Below are positions 24,197 through 25,241 of a stretch of DNA of 25,241 nt, piece after piece. The translations under genes were made by a program, and so were the position numbers. Each line of letters opens with the position of its first letter. Within the stretch, counting starts at the first letter, position 1. The stretch is from JADGQA01 sp964579855 (GTDB taxonomy: Bacteria > Bacteroidota > Ignavibacteria > UBA10030): NCBI GenBank assembly GCA_964579855.1, contig CAZOIM010000028.1, positions 1 through 25,241 on the forward strand, in the 5' to 3' direction. A model generated the notes under the pieces. It did no database searches. It was not told where the DNA came from and saw nothing but the letters and a program-made list of their open reading frames with translations.

Positions 24197-25189
24197 CTAT
24201 GGTATCTTTCTTAGCACCGTTGAAGCGACACCTACCTCGATGATAATGCACGCAAACCCGAGCATGAGCCAGCTGTCGAACAATTCCGTGTAACGCTTGT
24301 ACGCTGTCACTTCAATCTTCGTTCGTTCCAATTTGTCGATTTCTTTGTAGATTGACTTCAATTTGTCGTTGTCCGTTGCTCTAAAATACTTACCCCCTGT
24401 CATTTCGGCAATCGCACTGAGTCCCTTTTCATCGAGATCAACAGGAATGAGCTGACGGCGTATGCCAAATGGGGTTTGAACCGGATAGGGTGCCTCTCCC
24501 TGTGCTCCGACGCCGACAGTATATATCCGGACTCCGTATGTCGCAGCGATCTTTGCTGCAGTGATGGGATCGACTTCACCGCGGTTGTTGACTCCATCGG
24601 TGAGGAGGATCATGACTTTGCTTTTCGCTTTGCTGTCCTTTAACCGATTGACACCGTTGGCGATCGCCATCCCAATTGCCGTACCATCGACCACCATCCC
24701 GTTCTTGACCTGATGGAGAAGGTTTTTCAGGACGGCATAGTCCGTCGTGAGAGGACACTGCGTGAAGCTGACGCCGGAAAAAATCACGAGGCCGATGCGG
24801 TCATTCTGCCGTCCATCGATGAATTCCTCGGCAACCTGTTTCGCCGCACCAATTCTGTTGGGTGTAAAATCCTCCGCCACCATGCTCCCCGATACATCCA
24901 GTAAAAGGACGATGTCGATACCTTCCGTGGACATGTTCTGTCTGCTCGACACCGACTGAGGTCTTGCAAGCGCAACGATCAAACAAGCCAGTCCCACCAT
25001 ACGCAACGCAACGGGACTGTGACGAAGGCGTTCGCGGAACGTTCTGGGGATCTTCTCGAATGGCTCGAGCGACGAGAACTGAAGTTCTGTAATCATCAGT
25101 TTACGGCGCCACCAGAAGTAATATGCTGCGATTGGTACAAGGACCAGGAGCCAAAGGAATTCCGGATTTGCAAACCGATCACCCAGCAT
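24197..25189 (-). CDS. batA: BatA: VWA-domain membrane protein
   Basis: Inner-membrane protein of 330 aa with N-terminal TM helices at about 10-27 and 60-76, a VWA domain at about 90-290 and a C-terminal TM at about 308-326. The metal-ion-dependent adhesion site is complete: DVSGS (98-102), T170 in VDGTAIG and D198 in LLTDGVNNRG. Size and order match BatA of the aerotolerance operon, where VWA proteins work next to a MoxR ATPase. The start is supported by GAGG six bases upstream and an 11-bp overlap with the end of the preceding frame. The batB part follows after 74 bp. The MoxR and DUF58 genes expected upstream would lie beyond the window. Confidence 0.94.
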   Translation of the reverse strand: MLGDRFANPEFLWLLVLVPIAAYYFWWRRKLMITELQFSSLEPFEKIPRTFRERLRHSPVALRMVGLACLIVALARPQSVSSRQNMSTEGIDIVLLLDVSGSMVAEDFTPNRIGAAKQVAEEFIDGRQNDRIGLVIFSGVSFTQCPLTTDYAVLKNLLHQVKNGMVVDGTAIGMAIANGVNRLKDSKAKSKVMILLTDGVNNRGEVDPITAAKIAATYGVRIYTVGVGAQGEAPYPVQTPFGIRRQLIPVDLDEKGLSAIAEMTGGKYFRATDNDKLKSIYKEIDKLERTKIEVTAYKRYTELFDSWLMLGFACIIIEVGVASTVLRKIP

Positions 25190-25241
25190 TTGCGACCTCG
25201 GCAGTTTGTTCTTCCTCGACCGTTGTAGCTGACGGGGTCAT
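25179..25241 (-). CDS. 3' end of an upstream gene of the Bat operon (partial)
   Basis: The last 20 codons of a frame entering from the right edge are visible, acidic and ending TAEVANAG before a TGA that overlaps the batA start by 11 bp. Such an overlap is typical of a coupled operon. In Bat operons this place is often held by a DUF4381-type or other small membrane protein, but nothing in these residues identifies it. Confidence 0.45.
   Translation of the reverse strand: MTPSATTVEEEQTAEVANAG

Noticed and set aside
1..25241. The contig being archaeal, given GatDE
   Set aside because: Bat operon, ECF sigma factor, RsbW/RsbV/SpoIIE proteins, signal peptides with outer-membrane barrel and sigma-70 promoters are bacterial.

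Overview
The window is a bacterial metagenome-type contig with three runs of exactly 100 N, so it is scaffolded. It is almost entirely minus-strand coding from position 8086 to the right end. A complete Bat (aerotolerance) operon, Bacteroidota-type outer-membrane and periplasmic proteins, ECF sigma and RsbW/RsbV-type regulators, and frequent starts without a Shine-Dalgarno suggest the FCB group (Bacteroidota/Ignavibacteriota-like). This placement is inferred from gene content only. The most unexpected genes for such a host are gatD and gatE, the tRNA-dependent glutaminyl amidotransferase normally regarded as archaeal.

Layout. Left edge: the 5' part of a tRNA-Val(TAC), then a response regulator with a non-DNA-binding C-terminus, then about 465 bp without a gene. 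From 5835 down to 1425 runs a probable gatE-gatD-namA operon. A divergent promoter region at 5836-6095 drives an APC-family amino-acid/polyamine permease, probably as a leaderless mRNA, followed by a small AHSA1/SRPBCC protein. Then on the minus strand: a VOC (glyoxalase-fold) protein, a secreted putative glycoside hydrolase broken by two assembly gaps, and a three-gene unit encoding an outer-membrane metallopeptidase/propeller/barrel protein, a PrsW-type intramembrane protease and a GAF-SpoIIE phosphatase. Upstream of these is an ECF sigma factor with a membrane anti-sigma-like protein whose exported part is a strikingly regular array of 55 five-residue repeats, closed by a strong terminator. 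Upstream again, an RsbV-like STAS protein and an RsbW-like kinase lie directly behind batE, batD, an apparent batB-batC fusion and batA. The tail of one more gene is cut by the right edge.

How they may work together. Positions 11371-19576 hold the parts of two regulatory circuits. One is a partner switch: RsbW-like kinase, STAS antagonist and SpoIIE phosphatase. The other is an envelope-sensing ECF pathway: sigma factor, membrane anti-sigma factor with a large periplasmic repeat domain, and a PrsW family member, which in Bacillus is the site-1 protease for an anti-sigma factor. Adjacency to the Bat operon fits a cell-envelope stress theme. The links between modules are inference from proximity and family knowledge, not something the sequence proves.
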